A stretch of DNA of 64,000 nucleotides from Pseudoscardovia radai (GCF_002259605.1 NZ_MWWR01000006.1:114082-178081), one strand, 5' to 3'. Positions 42,609-52,697 are shown, numbered from the stretch's first letter. The notes: generated by a model from the letters alone, not told the origin. Numbers and translations: made by a program.

Positions 42609-44177
42609 ATGGACGAGAACCAGTTGCACCAGTGGATGCTGGACGCCTTCGGACCGTTTGAGGGCGAACAGGCGTGGCAGCAGTTCCAGAAGCTTCCCGA
42701 CAACATCAAGCAGCAGCTGCTCGAGAACTCCGCCACCGGCCTGCCCGACCCCCAGCAGCTGCGCTCCTTCTTCACGGCGCTCAACGCGAGCGGTCTGCGC
42801 ACCATGTCCGACATGGACGCGGTGATGAAGGACGGCCCCATCATCGTGGATATGTCGAAGGCCCTGGCCGACGAACGCATTCGCCAGAAGGACTACCAGC
42901 CGAACGTGACGGCGCGTGACGCCGACGATATGCGCGCCGCCGTGAGCGAAGCGAATCTGTGGCTTGACTCCACGATGACCTTCGACCCGGCGCCCGGCTC
43001 CGTCGAGATCTGGACGCGCGAGCAGTGGGCCGACAAGACGCTCCCCCGCTGGGCGAAGCTCGCGAGCCCTGTGGTGGGCCGCCTGTGCTCGTCGCTGGCC
43101 GACGTGTTCCAACAGCGTTTCGGAGACCAGATGCAGGGCGAGGTGTCGGGCCTGTTCGCCGGCCCCGTGCCCATCCCGATCCCCGACAGCATGAGGAACC
43201 CGGGCACGATCATGCGCTTCGTGGGCAGCATGTCGTTCTCCCTGCAGCTGGGCGCCGCCGCCGGCGAGATGGCGACGGAGGTGCGCGGCTCCTATGACCA
43301 GGGCCTTCCGATGGGAACGAACGCCGCGGGCGCGCTGATCGTGCAAAACGTGAAGGAGTACGCGCACCAACTGGACATCGACGTGCACGAGGTCATGTCT
43401 TTCCTCGCGCTGATCGAGGTGGCCCACGCGCGCCTGTATGCGGCGGTTCCGTGGCTTCCGTCTCGCTTCGAGACGCTTATCTACAAGTACGCGCGCTCCA
43501 CGTCGATCGACCTCGATTCCATGGAGTCGCAGCTGCGCGATGCCGCGGGCATGGATCCCGAGTCGATTTCGGGCGCTGTGAACCTGAGCAATGTGGCCGC
43601 CGAGAAAACGCCGGAGCAGCGCGAGGTGCTCAAGTCCATCGAGAACCTGCTTGCGCTTGTGGAGGGCTGGGTGGATTGCGTGGTGTGGCGCGCCGGCATG
43701 GCGCACCTGCCGCATCTCGACCAGCTCCTGGAGATGCGTCGCCGCGAGAGGGCGACGGGCGGTCCGGCGGAGCAGACGCTGGAATCGCTGCTGGGGCTCG
43801 AGATCCATCCCAGGACGATTCGCCAGGCGGCCGACGTGTGGTCCGCCATGACGGCGGACGGCGTGGAGGATCGCGACGCGCACTGGAACCACCCCGACCT
43901 GTTGCCTTCGCTGGGCGGCGGCGAATCCGAGGTGTCGACGAGCGACGATGGCGCCGTGGCGGATGCGGATGCCGCCGCCGCTTCTGCGGATGACGGTGCC
44001 GCCGCTTCTGCCGACGGCGCGGATGGGACATCCGAGGCACGCCCCTCCATCGACTGGGATGCCGAGCTCGAGAAGCTGCTGAGCGAAGACGGCGACGATG
44101 GCACGGATGGCGGCAACGCTTCGGATGGCGACTCGCCGGAAGGTTCCGGCGAGTCCGACGACGCGCACGACGACTGA
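42609..44177 (+). CDS. DUF2342 / putative zinc-dependent metalloprotease
   Basis: 522 residues. Family segments: GPVPIPIPDSMRNPGTIMRFVGSM-like early region, VQNVKEYAHQLDID, FLALIEVAHARLYAAVPWL and LVEGWVDCVVW. At the expected HExxH position the sequence is IEVAH (about 268-272), so the first His ligand is absent; other members also vary here. The C-terminal ~100 residues are acidic and disordered. Start ATG 42609 chosen for length and position. Peptidase activity is doubtful. Confidence 0.85.
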   Translation: MDENQLHQWMLDAFGPFEGEQAWQQFQKLPDNIKQQLLENSATGLPDPQQLRSFFTALNASGLRTMSDMDAVMKDGPIIVDMSKALADERIRQKDYQPNVTARDADDMRAAVSEANLWLDSTMTFDPAPGSVEIWTREQWADKTLPRWAKLASPVVGRLCSSLADVFQQRFGDQMQGEVSGLFAGPVPIPIPDSMRNPGTIMRFVGSMSFSLQLGAAAGEMATEVRGSYDQGLPMGTNAAGALIVQNVKEYAHQLDIDVHEVMSFLALIEVAHARLYAAVPWLPSRFETLIYKYARSTSIDLDSMESQLRDAAGMDPESISGAVNLSNVAAEKTPEQREVLKSIENLLALVEGWVDCVVWRAGMAHLPHLDQLLEMRRRERATGGPAEQTLESLLGLEIHPRTIRQAADVWSAMTADGVEDRDAHWNHPDLLPSLGGGESEVSTSDDGAVADADAAAASADDGAAASADGADGTSEARPSIDWDAELEKLLSEDGDDGTDGGNASDGDSPEGSGESDDAHDD

Positions 44178-44213
44178 CGACCGGCCGACCGAATCCTGCC
44201 CTTCCCGGTCCCG

Positions 44214-45965
44214 TCACATGCCGCGCAGGAAGGGACTCAGCGGACGGCGCACCGCCGGAGCGGTCGACTGGCCCTTGGGATATGACGGGAACAGTGCATC
44301 CTCGGCACGCGTCACGGCCACGTACATGAGCCGTCTCTCCTCCTCGCGCTCCGCGTCGCTACGCGGCCGCCCGTATGGAATAAGGCCGTCGGCGCACCCC
44401 GCCACGAACACATAGCGCCATTCGAGGCCCTTCGACGAATGAATCGTCGACAGGCTCACAGTACCGGGGTCGGCGCGCCCCTCGGCCACCGCGCCCGGCG
44501 TTTCGAGAAGCTCCGTGATGAGGCGCTCCCGCTCCATGCGCCGATCCGCGGCGGCCGCAGTCGGTGCATCGTCCGGCGCTCTCCCGCCGGCCGGCGGCAC
44601 GGCGCCATCCAGCCCCGTCGCCCCGTCGCCGGAGCTTGCACCGCCGGAACGCCCGGCACCGCCGGCCGCATCGGACCCATCGTCGTCCATCTCCTTCTCC
44701 GCCTGCGCGTCCCACGCCGCATCGTCCTCGGCATACGCCGCGTGCCGCGCGTTCGCCAGGTCGCCGGCCGACAGCGCCTCCTGCGCCTCGCGCCGGTCGC
44801 CGCGCACCGTCAGCGGGATGCCCGCGTCCGCGAGCGCCTTCCTGATCGGCACGAGCTGCGCGTTCGTGCGCGCCAGCACGCCGATGTCGCCGGGGCGCAC
44901 GCCAAGCGAAACGAGGCGGGAGACGCGCGAGGCGATGCCGCGCGCCTCGTCGAGCTCATCGTCGTAGACGGTGGGGCGGATCGGGTGTCCGTCGCCGCGC
45001 GCCGACACCAGCGTCAGGTAGTCGTCGCGGCACGGCGAGGCGTCGAGCACGCGGTTGGCGTAATGCACGATCTGCGGCGTGGAGCGGTAGTCCCGGTCGA
45101 GCACGATATCGGAGTGGACGGGGGCGAATTCGCGGGCGAAGTCGAGCAGGTAGTGGCTTGTGGCGCCGGCGAAGGAGTAGATGGTCTGCGCGGCGTCGCC
45201 CACGACGCAGACCTCGGTGATGCCGCCCAGCCACAGGCGCAGGAGCCGGTGCTGCAGCGGCGAGACGTCCTGGTACTCGTCGACGGTGACGCAGTCGATG
45301 CCGCGGCGGATGCGGCGCGCCTGTTCGGGGAAGGCCTGGAGGATGTGGCACACGAGCAGGAGGATGTCGTTGAAATTCATCTCCCCGAGGGCGCTTTTCT
45401 GCCGTTCGAACTCGAGCGCCACCTTGGCGAAGGTGACCGGGTCGAGCTGCGCCGGCGGGATGCGCCCCGTGGCGGAGCAGACGGCCGGGTAGTCCTCGGG
45501 GGCGATCAGCGAGACCTTGGTCCAGTCGATCTCGGAATTGATAAGGCGCAGGTCGTGGATGTCGAGGTCGGATTGGTTCGTGACCACGCGCACCGCCTCC
45601 GAGAGCGCCGGCAGGCTGGTGGCGCGCAGCACGGGGAAGGGCTCGTCGGTCAGGGAGCTCCAGACGAAGCGCAGCTGGCTGAGGGCCGCGGAGTGGAAGG
45701 TTTTGGCGCGCACCTCGCCGGCGCCGAGGGCTGCGAGACGCGAGCGCATCTCGGCGGCGGCCTTGGCGGAGAAGGTGACGGCGAGCGCGTGCGCGGGGTT
45801 CCACACGTCCAGCGCGCATGCGTAGGCGATGCGCCGCGTGATGGTGCGCGTCTTGCCGGCGCCGGCGCCGGCGATGATGCGGACGGGGCCGCTCGTGGAC
45901 TGCACGGCGCGGCGTTGGTTCGCGTCGAGTCCTTCGAGAAGGGCCTCGGCTTGCTTGGCGGTCAC
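44214..45965 (-). CDS. UvrD/Rep-family DNA helicase
   Basis: 583 residues. SF1A motifs in order: Q-motif LDANQRRAV, Walker A IAGAGAGKTRT, Ia AVTFSAKAAAEM, II TVDEYQDVSPLQ, III VVGDAAQTIYSFAGA, IV region DRDYRSTPQI, V SIHSSKGLEW, VI YVAVTRAEDAL. A Gly/Ala/Asp-rich insert of about 80 residues lies in domain 2. Start GTG 45965 chosen because a full AAGGAGGTGA stands five bases before it; the GTG nine bases upstream overlaps that site. Its context matches UvrD2-type helicases, but no HRDC domain is seen. Confidence 0.9.
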   Translation of the reverse strand: MTAKQAEALLEGLDANQRRAVQSTSGPVRIIAGAGAGKTRTITRRIAYACALDVWNPAHALAVTFSAKAAAEMRSRLAALGAGEVRAKTFHSAALSQLRFVWSSLTDEPFPVLRATSLPALSEAVRVVTNQSDLDIHDLRLINSEIDWTKVSLIAPEDYPAVCSATGRIPPAQLDPVTFAKVALEFERQKSALGEMNFNDILLLVCHILQAFPEQARRIRRGIDCVTVDEYQDVSPLQHRLLRLWLGGITEVCVVGDAAQTIYSFAGATSHYLLDFAREFAPVHSDIVLDRDYRSTPQIVHYANRVLDASPCRDDYLTLVSARGDGHPIRPTVYDDELDEARGIASRVSRLVSLGVRPGDIGVLARTNAQLVPIRKALADAGIPLTVRGDRREAQEALSAGDLANARHAAYAEDDAAWDAQAEKEMDDDGSDAAGGAGRSGGASSGDGATGLDGAVPPAGGRAPDDAPTAAAADRRMERERLITELLETPGAVAEGRADPGTVSLSTIHSSKGLEWRYVFVAGCADGLIPYGRPRSDAEREEERRLMYVAVTRAEDALFPSYPKGQSTAPAVRRPLSPFLRGM

Positions 45966-46181
45966 GGCCGTCACCTCCTTGCGGTTGCGTTCGGTTCGTT
46001 GCGTCCGGTTGCGTTCTGCACGCCGGCGCCGCGCACGATGCGGAGCACCCTTATCTTACCGAGGCCTGACGCATCTTTCGGGATTGCGCGGCTTCCACGA
46101 TTCCCCGGCCCCGCGATTCCCGCCCCGAGCCGAAGGCGCTCCGGTATCCTTGGGACGCGTGCTGTATTAAGGTTGTGAATT

Positions 46182-48416
46182 GTGACTAAGACCCTCTACG
46201 AAGCAGCCGCGCTGACAGCAGCCGTTGCACCCGACATCGCGCCCGCGGGCGTCCGTGAATCCGAGCAGTTCATGGAGGCAGGCGATCGAGACGGATTGCA
46301 GACGGTTGTCGTCACTGACTCCGCGGGCAAGGAATACGATACGACGATCGCCGAAGGCGGCGACGCCGTCAGGCTCCTGTCCCGCCGCGCCGTGGCCGCC
46401 ATCAGTATGCACAAGGCGAAGGAGCCGGCCAGCCTGCGCTTCCGCCTCGAGAACGTGCGCTATTTCAAAACCATCGACAAATCCGCGTCGAAGGGTCTTG
46501 CGGTCATGATCACGCGCCACCACGACGGCGAGGCCGCCATGCTCACCGACCTGACGGCCGCGCAGTGCGGCACGATCGGCGCCGCCATCGGCTCCGTGCA
46601 CCGCATGAACCCGCAGTTCGCCGTCGACGCCAAGTTCCCCACGTACACCGCCCAGCAGATCCGCAAGCAGATGGGCGGCTGGATGCGCTATCTGTCGAAG
46701 AACAACCAGATCCCCAAGGAGATCACGGGAAGCTGGCGCGAGATCCTGTCGCAGCCCAACCTCTTCGACTTCCAATGCCGTCTCGTGCACGGCGGCTTCG
46801 AGGACGGCGACGTGCTGTTCCGCCAGGAGGACGTGAGCGCGATGCTGCACTGGGAGAACCTGCAGGTCAACGACCCGGCGCGCGACCTGGCGTGGATCTA
46901 CAAGTACCTCGACCCGGAGCGCCGCAACGCGGTGACCGCCGCCTACGCACGCATCATGGATTCGCGCATGGACGACATGATCATGCTGCGCGCCCGCATG
47001 TGGGTGGAGATGGAGCAGGTGCGCGACTACCTCGACGCCATCGAACGCGCCGACAACGTGGAGATCATGAACTTCAAGGCCAGCCTCGACCAGCTGGCGC
47101 ACCGCATCATCGCGACGCGCGGCGCGCAGCCGAACGCCTCGCGCCACTACGAGCACCCGAATACGCTGACGGTCGGCGACCTGCTCAACTCCCCCGACGG
47201 GGCTCCCGGCGCACGCCCGGTGGAGCATCCGGGCGAGGCGTCGCACGCCGCCGAGCGGCTGTCTCCGGACCTGCAGACGGCGGGGCTGGGCCGCCCGTAT
47301 ACCGTGAACGCGGCGGATTTCGCACGCCGCGAAGGCCTGTCACACGAGAATCAGGCGAGCGCCGGGCAGGCAGGACAGGCGCGCGCGGCGCAGCGGGGAA
47401 CGGCGCAACAGGGCGCGGATGTGACGGCGGAAACCATGGCGATCTCGATGACGCGCGGCACGGGCGCCGTCCGCTCCGGCGCCGCCGGCCAGGCGAACGC
47501 CGATCCGTCCGAGCAGGTGCAGCATTTCGCGCTTCCGGAGCTCAACACCGTGGGTCTGAACCTCGACAAGCTCTCCCACCCCGACGCCTCGCCGTGGGCG
47601 CATGAGGCCACGGGCTCCGTGCACGCCACCCCTGTCGGCGACACGACGGGAACGCGTCCCGCCACGCGTGGCACGGTGCGTCAGAATCGTCGGCCCGCGG
47701 CGCAGAACGCCGCCTCGCAGCGCCCCGTCCCGCAGAACGAAACGTCGCGACCGGCCGAGCCGAGCGACGAGACAAACGCCATCGAAACCGTCGCGAGCGC
47801 CACCTTCGAACCGCGACACGCGGCGTTCCGAGGCGAGTCGGCCGAAACATACGTCTATGCGCGCGACGTGCACGCCGACGAGGTGGCGGAGTTCTCCGAC
47901 ACCTTCCAGGCACCCGTGCATTACGGCGGGCAGTATGCCCCCGACGATGCGCCCGACGATGGCTCCGCCGGCTCCGATCTGCAGACCGTGATGCTGCCGG
48001 CCCAGCCGCTGTATTTCGAAGAGGACAGCGACGATGACCCGGCGCATGTGAGCCTTCCGGGCTTCGGCCGCCCGGCCGCGGAAAACGCCGCCCCGTCGCA
48101 GACGGCGCAGTCCGAAGCCTCGGATTCGCAGTCCACGCCGTCGTCGCAGCATGCCCCGTCGTCTCAGTCCGCCCCGTCTACCGACTCCGCCGATCCGGCG
48201 CCGGCCCGGAACGGATCCGGCGACGAGGCCGTGAGCGTCGGCTTCGGCACCGCCGGCCGCGCGCACAATGCACAGCACGGCGCACATCGTGGCCCCTTGG
48301 ACACCGACGACCTGCCGGCCGGCAACGACAACCCCACCGAGGTGCTCCCCCAGCACGGAACCGTGGTGGCCGACGACGCGGATTCGAACGAACCGTCCGG
48401 CGAGTTCTCCATCTAG
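46182..48416 (+). CDS. APH-like phosphotransferase with long disordered tail
   Basis: 744 residues. The first ~330 resemble an aminoglycoside-phosphotransferase fold. The catalytic-loop area is LVHGGFEDGDVLF (HGD replaced by HGG), followed by LHWENLQVNDPARDLAWI, matching the IDWExxxxGDPxxDLA metal-binding loop. The last ~400 residues are low complexity, rich in Ala, Ser, Gln and Asp. Starts at GTG with a weak AAGG. Divergent from the helicase gene. It may be a regulatory or small-molecule kinase; drug resistance is not implied. Confidence 0.78.
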   Translation: MTKTLYEAAALTAAVAPDIAPAGVRESEQFMEAGDRDGLQTVVVTDSAGKEYDTTIAEGGDAVRLLSRRAVAAISMHKAKEPASLRFRLENVRYFKTIDKSASKGLAVMITRHHDGEAAMLTDLTAAQCGTIGAAIGSVHRMNPQFAVDAKFPTYTAQQIRKQMGGWMRYLSKNNQIPKEITGSWREILSQPNLFDFQCRLVHGGFEDGDVLFRQEDVSAMLHWENLQVNDPARDLAWIYKYLDPERRNAVTAAYARIMDSRMDDMIMLRARMWVEMEQVRDYLDAIERADNVEIMNFKASLDQLAHRIIATRGAQPNASRHYEHPNTLTVGDLLNSPDGAPGARPVEHPGEASHAAERLSPDLQTAGLGRPYTVNAADFARREGLSHENQASAGQAGQARAAQRGTAQQGADVTAETMAISMTRGTGAVRSGAAGQANADPSEQVQHFALPELNTVGLNLDKLSHPDASPWAHEATGSVHATPVGDTTGTRPATRGTVRQNRRPAAQNAASQRPVPQNETSRPAEPSDETNAIETVASATFEPRHAAFRGESAETYVYARDVHADEVAEFSDTFQAPVHYGGQYAPDDAPDDGSAGSDLQTVMLPAQPLYFEEDSDDDPAHVSLPGFGRPAAENAAPSQTAQSEASDSQSTPSSQHAPSSQSAPSTDSADPAPARNGSGDEAVSVGFGTAGRAHNAQHGAHRGPLDTDDLPAGNDNPTEVLPQHGTVVADDADSNEPSGEFSI

Positions 48417-48435
48417 CCTCTCCGTTCCACCACAC

Positions 48436-48487
48436 CGGCCCCGTCCGCCCCGTTCAGCTGGCAGCTGAGACCCGGGCGACGGGGCCG
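48436..48487 (+). terminator. Hairpin after the APH-like gene
   Basis: Outer 10-bp stem CGGCCCCGTC / GACGGGGCCG, beginning 20 bp past the stop. Confidence 0.65.
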
Positions 48488-48570
48488 TTCGCATGCCGGC
48501 CCCGACTAGAATCGGCTTCGGACAACCATTCACGCCGCGCATGCGCGCGGCATCGAGGCAAGGAGACCCC

Positions 48571-48792
48571 ATGGACGTCGAGATCGGTATCGAGAACACG
48601 GCACGCCCCGTGCATTTCAGCACGAAGGACAGCGTCGACAGCGTCACCTCCATCATCAAGGATGCCGCCGCGAACGGCTCCGTCGCGCAGTTCACGAACG
48701 AGAAGGGCGAGACCGTGCTCGTCAACTGCAAGTCCCTGGCCTACGCCATCGTGGGCGTCGAGGAACCGCGCCACGTCGGCTTCGGCATGTGA
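48571..48792 (+). CDS. DUF3107 family small protein
   Basis: 73 residues, family length. MDVEIGIENTARPVHFSTK, then VNCKSLAYAIVGVEEPRHVGFG at the end, are the family's conserved ends. CAAGGAG precedes the ATG. Function unknown; conserved in actinobacteria. It ends at a strong hairpin. Confidence 0.88.
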   Translation: MDVEIGIENTARPVHFSTKDSVDSVTSIIKDAAANGSVAQFTNEKGETVLVNCKSLAYAIVGVEEPRHVGFGM

Positions 48793-48843
48793 CGCACGCG
48801 CCGCGGCGCATCCACACACCGGCGATTGCATACAGCACATACG

Positions 48844-48875
48844 CGAAGGCCCCCTCCGAACGGAGGGGGCCTTCG
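48844..48875. terminator. Bidirectional terminator
   Basis: A 14-bp stem GAAGGCCCCCTCCG / CGGAGGGGGCCTTC with a tight loop, between convergent DUF3107 and LytR_C genes. Confidence 0.9.
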
Positions 48876-48902
48876 TCATCCCGGGCGGCGCCGCCCGAAG
48901 CG

Positions 48903-49565
48903 TTACTTCAGCACGACCGCGACATCGCACGACAGGCCGCTGACCTGCACGACGTTCGAGATGCCGAGCGTCGACGCGATGCTCTGCGCGGTGGCGAGGT
49001 CGGCGTCGGTGTTGTACCACACGGTGGTGGCGGTCGGCAGCGAGCTGTAGTCGGACGGGTTCATGGCCGACACGTCGGTGTAGCCGTTGCTCATCAGCGT
49101 CTGCGCCGTGGAGGCGGCCGCGCCGTTCACGCCGCTGCCGTTGTACACGATGACGGTGGCCGCCATGTTGGCCGTGGCCGAGGCCGAGCTGCTCGATTCG
49201 GTGTCGGACGGGGAGACGGAGTCGGAGGTGGATTCCTCGGCGGAGGACGAGGCGGATGCCGCGTCTGTGGACGAGGCAGATGACGAGGACGCGTCCGAAG
49301 ACGCGGTGTCGGACGGGGAGGCGGAGGATTCCGTGGTCTGCGCGGAGGTGGAGGCGGCGTTGTCCGCCGCCGTGGTGGCGCGCTGGTTGAAGGCGCCTGA
49401 GAAGAACGCCCACGCGAAGATACCGAGCGCCAGCGCGATCACGATGGTGACGATATACGGGACGAGTCGCACGGCGAGGCTGCGCTTGCCGCGGTGCATT
49501 CCGGTCGGTCCGATGGGCGGGTTATCGAACTCGTCGGCGGGATACTTGTGTTCGTTTTCGGCCAT
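48903..49565 (-). CDS. LytR_C domain membrane protein
   Basis: 220 residues. Short cytoplasmic part, one membrane helix (about 35-57), a Ser/Ala/Asp-rich linker of about 65 residues, then a LytR_C domain beginning ATVIVYNGSGVNGAA with NGYTDVSAMN and TTVWYNTDADLATAQSIA. AGGAGAACC precedes the ATG. LytR_C domains accompany LCP enzymes that attach polymers to the wall; this protein lacks the LCP domain. Confidence 0.88.
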   Translation of the reverse strand: MAENEHKYPADEFDNPPIGPTGMHRGKRSLAVRLVPYIVTIVIALALGIFAWAFFSGAFNQRATTAADNAASTSAQTTESSASPSDTASSDASSSSASSTDAASASSSAEESTSDSVSPSDTESSSSASATANMAATVIVYNGSGVNGAAASTAQTLMSNGYTDVSAMNPSDYSSLPTATTVWYNTDADLATAQSIASTLGISNVVQVSGLSCDVAVVLK

Positions 49566-49774
49566 GGTTCTCCTCATGAGATGTGACTAAGGGCCAGTCT
49601 ACTTGTTTCCCTGACCAATCGGCCACATCGGGGGCGCACCGTCACCGCATCGCCCCATCGTATGCCCCACCGCATCGCCCCATCGTCCGCGCCATCACAT
49701 GCCCGCCGCCCCGCCGCCCGCGCCGCAGCGCCCCGCGCCATCCGCCTTCCCCGCCCCGCCGTAGAGTGGAGGGT

Positions 49775-50476
49775 ATGAAACTCGCTTCACTTTCCGACCT
49801 CATGGAGCCCGGCTGGGCGCAGGCCATGGCGGGGGCGGAGCCGCAGATCCGCGCCATGGGGCGCTTCCTGCGCTCCGAGCAGTCCGAGGGCCGCGACTTC
49901 CTGCCCGCATGGCCGCGCATCTTCCGCGCGTTCACGATTCCCCTCGACTCCATCAAGGTCCTGATCGTCGGGCAGGACCCCTACCCCACGCCGGGCCATC
50001 CGGTGGGCCTGAGCTTCTCCGTGGCCCCCGACGTGCGCCCGCTGCCGCGCAGTCTGCAGAACATCTACGCCGAGCTCGTCGAGGACATGGGCGTGCCCAT
50101 GCCCGCCACCGGCGACCTGACGCCGTGGACGACGCAGGGGGTCATGCTGCTCAACAGATGCCTCACCGTGCAGGTGGGCAAGCCGAATTCGCACCGCGGC
50201 AAGGGATGGGAGGCCATCACCGACATGGCCATCGACACCCTCAACTCCCGCACGAACCCGGACGGCTCCCCCAAACCGCTTGTGGCGATCCTGTGGGGCC
50301 GCAACGCGCAGACGCTGGCGCCGCGCCTGACGAACGCCACGATTATCGCCTCGCCTCACCCGAGCCCCATGTCGGCCCGCTACGGCTTCTTCGGCTCCCG
50401 ACCGTTCTCGCGCGCCAATGAAGCGCTTGTGCAGATGGGCGCCTCGCCGGTCGATTGGTCGCTTCCCGCGATCTAG
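49775..50476 (+). CDS. ung: Uracil-DNA glycosylase
   Basis: 233 residues. Active-site [16 protein letters not shown], uracil-binding LLNRCLTVQ, and the DNA-insertion loop [17 protein letters not shown]. It removes uracil from DNA in base-excision repair. GGAGGGT stands immediately before the ATG at 49775; an upstream in-frame extension is not family-like. Confidence 0.96.
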   Translation: MKLASLSDLMEPGWAQAMAGAEPQIRAMGRFLRSEQSEGRDFLPAWPRIFRAFTIPLDSIKVLIVGQDPYPTPGHPVGLSFSVAPDVRPLPRSLQNIYAELVEDMGVPMPATGDLTPWTTQGVMLLNRCLTVQVGKPNSHRGKGWEAITDMAIDTLNSRTNPDGSPKPLVAILWGRNAQTLAPRLTNATIIASPHPSPMSARYGFFGSRPFSRANEALVQMGASPVDWSLPAI

Positions 50477-50574
50477 GCTAGGTACGCAATCCCGATTAGA
50501 CTGAGATGACGCGCCGCGCGACCACACCGCCGCACACCATGGCGCGCATAACCGTTAGGAGATCCAGGAGTTCC

Positions 50575-51663
50575 ATGACAGGACCCAATACCGTTCCCAT
50601 GCCCGCGGGCCCCGGCCAGGGCAGGCCGCTCGGCGCGCCGCAGCAAAGCGACCCGCAGGGCGTGGCGCATGTGCTCAATCCCGACACCATCGCCCACGCC
50701 AACGAGCTCGTCAGCCGCATCCGCGCCTGCTTCTCGCGCGGCCTCATCGGCCAGCAGCAGCTGCGCGAATCGCTGATCGTCACGCTGATGGCGGGCGGGC
50801 ATATCCTCATCGAATCCGCCCCGGGCCTGGCCAAGACCACGGCCGCGCGCCTCCTGGCCTCCTCCGTGTCCGGATCGTTCAGCCGCATCCAGTGCACACC
50901 CGACCTCATGCCCGCCGACCTCGTGGGCACACAGGTCTTCGACTTCGCCACGCAGCGCATGACCACGCAGATCGGCCCCGTGCACGCCAACATCGTGCTG
51001 CTCGACGAGATCAACCGCTCGAGCCCGAAGACGCAGTCCGCCATGCTCGAGGCCATGGCCGAGGGCGCCACCACCATCGGCGGCGAAAGCATCCCGCTTC
51101 CCAGCCCCTTCATGGTCATCGCCACGCAGAACCCGATCGACGAGGAAGGCACGTACACGCTGCCCGAGGCGCAGATGGACCGCTTCATGATGAAAACCGT
51201 CATGACGTACCCCACGCCCGAGCAGGAGGGCAGGATGCTCGACATGCTCACGCGCCGCCGCACCGACCAGCCGGACTACTCGCACAGCCCGGAGACCACG
51301 ATCAGCCTGCGCGACCTCGAGTTCCTGCGCGACACCGTGCGCCACGTGCATGTGGCCGGCGCCATCATGAAATACGTCGTCGACCTCGTCTCGACCACGC
51401 GCGGCTCGGGCCCCCGCCCCATCCAGGGCCTGGGCAACATCGTGCGCCTGGGCGCCAGCCCCCGCGCCTCCATCGCCCTCGTGCGCGTGGCACAGGCGCA
51501 GGCGCTGCTCAACCGCCGCGACTACGTGGTGCCGGAGGACGTCAAGGACTTCGCCACCGACGTGCTGCGCCACAGGGTGCTGCTCACCTTCGAGGCGCAG
51601 GCGGACGATATCACGAGCGACGAGGTCATCGACCGCGTCATCAAGGCGGTTCCCGTTCCGTGA
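50575..51663 (+). CDS. MoxR-family AAA+ ATPase
   Basis: 362 residues. Walker A ESAPGLAKTT, Walker B IVLLDEINRSSPKTQSAML, sensor 1 VIATQNPIDEEGTYTLPEAQ, arginine-rich later part. CAGGAG precedes the ATG. It is first of a six-gene run with TGATG/ATGA overlaps. MoxR ATPases act as chaperones that insert metal or assemble VWA-domain partners, which are encoded downstream. Confidence 0.95.
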   Translation: MTGPNTVPMPAGPGQGRPLGAPQQSDPQGVAHVLNPDTIAHANELVSRIRACFSRGLIGQQQLRESLIVTLMAGGHILIESAPGLAKTTAARLLASSVSGSFSRIQCTPDLMPADLVGTQVFDFATQRMTTQIGPVHANIVLLDEINRSSPKTQSAMLEAMAEGATTIGGESIPLPSPFMVIATQNPIDEEGTYTLPEAQMDRFMMKTVMTYPTPEQEGRMLDMLTRRRTDQPDYSHSPETTISLRDLEFLRDTVRHVHVAGAIMKYVVDLVSTTRGSGPRPIQGLGNIVRLGASPRASIALVRVAQAQALLNRRDYVVPEDVKDFATDVLRHRVLLTFEAQADDITSDEVIDRVIKAVPVP

Positions 51664-52697
51664 TGTTCCGCACACCCACGCCCCCGGCCCGCCCCGAGGG
51701 TCCCGACGTCGGGAACGCGGCGGCCGTCTCCGCGCCCGCCGCGGCGCAAGGCCCCGTTTCGCTGGACGAAGGGCTGTCCGCCGCGCCGAAGGACCCGATT
51801 CGCACGCGCATCATCGCGATGGCGCAGCGCCTGTCGCTGCCGACGGTGACGCGCGCCCTCGGCATCCTCGAAGGCGAGCATCCGTCGGGACGCCGCGGCA
51901 GCGGCTACGAGTTCCTCGACGAGCGCTTCTACCAGGCCGGCGACGAGGCGCGCCTCATCGACTGGAAGGCGTCGGCGCGCCGCGGCCGCCCCGTGATCGC
52001 CGACAAGGAGCGCACCGTCACGAGCAAGGTGTGGATGCTGCTCGACGGCGGCGTGGAGATGACCGGCCTGACGCGCGCGGGCGAGAACAAGTACCGCGTG
52101 GCGTTCAATGCGATGCGCATGTTCGCCATGCTCTCGCTGCGCCGCGGCGACGACATCACGATTCTCGCGGCGAACAAAGACGACGTGTTCCGTGCCACGG
52201 TGAACCGCGACTTCGCACAGTTCGACCAGACGCTGCGCTCGATGTCCCGCCGGCTCGCCAAGTCGCCGCGCTCCATGAAGCAACTGCTGCGCTGCGCCAA
52301 GCGCATCCCCGACCGCCGCTCGCTGATTGTCATCGTGTCCGACGAAACCGGCTGGCAGCATGCGTCGATGTCGCAGATCAAGGCGCTGCGCCGCACGCAC
52401 CAGATCGTGGCCGTGAGCATCGACTCCCTCAACCCGTTCTCCGTGCCGCAGACGCCGCACGGCGCCTTCGACGCGCACACCGACCGCCGCATCCCGGCAT
52501 ACCTGCGCACGCGCGCCACGGCCGACGAGCTGACGGCACACCGCGCGTTCCTGTCAGAACGCGCCCGCACCGAGCTGACGCGCCACGGCGTGACGTACCT
52601 GAGCGGCGAATCCAGCGAGGACATATTCCGCCAGTTCGTCACCTATCTTTCGACCATCATGAAAAACACCGATATCTCCCGGGGGGTGACCAGATGA
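51663..52697 (+). CDS. DUF58 domain protein
   Basis: 344 residues. The DUF58 signature is G(S)GYEFLDERFYQAGDEARLIDWKASARRG. A degenerate VWA-like fold follows (VWMLLDGG, LIVIVSDETG). No membrane helix is obvious. It starts within the moxR stop (TGATG). It partners MoxR in many bacteria; exact role unknown. Confidence 0.92.
   Translation: MFRTPTPPARPEGPDVGNAAAVSAPAAAQGPVSLDEGLSAAPKDPIRTRIIAMAQRLSLPTVTRALGILEGEHPSGRRGSGYEFLDERFYQAGDEARLIDWKASARRGRPVIADKERTVTSKVWMLLDGGVEMTGLTRAGENKYRVAFNAMRMFAMLSLRRGDDITILAANKDDVFRATVNRDFAQFDQTLRSMSRRLAKSPRSMKQLLRCAKRIPDRRSLIVIVSDETGWQHASMSQIKALRRTHQIVAVSIDSLNPFSVPQTPHGAFDAHTDRRIPAYLRTRATADELTAHRAFLSERARTELTRHGVTYLSGESSEDIFRQFVTYLSTIMKNTDISRGVTR

Noticed and set aside
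46182..48416. Aminoglycoside resistance gene
   Set aside because: The catalytic loop is altered, the protein is far longer than resistance enzymes, and the context is housekeeping.
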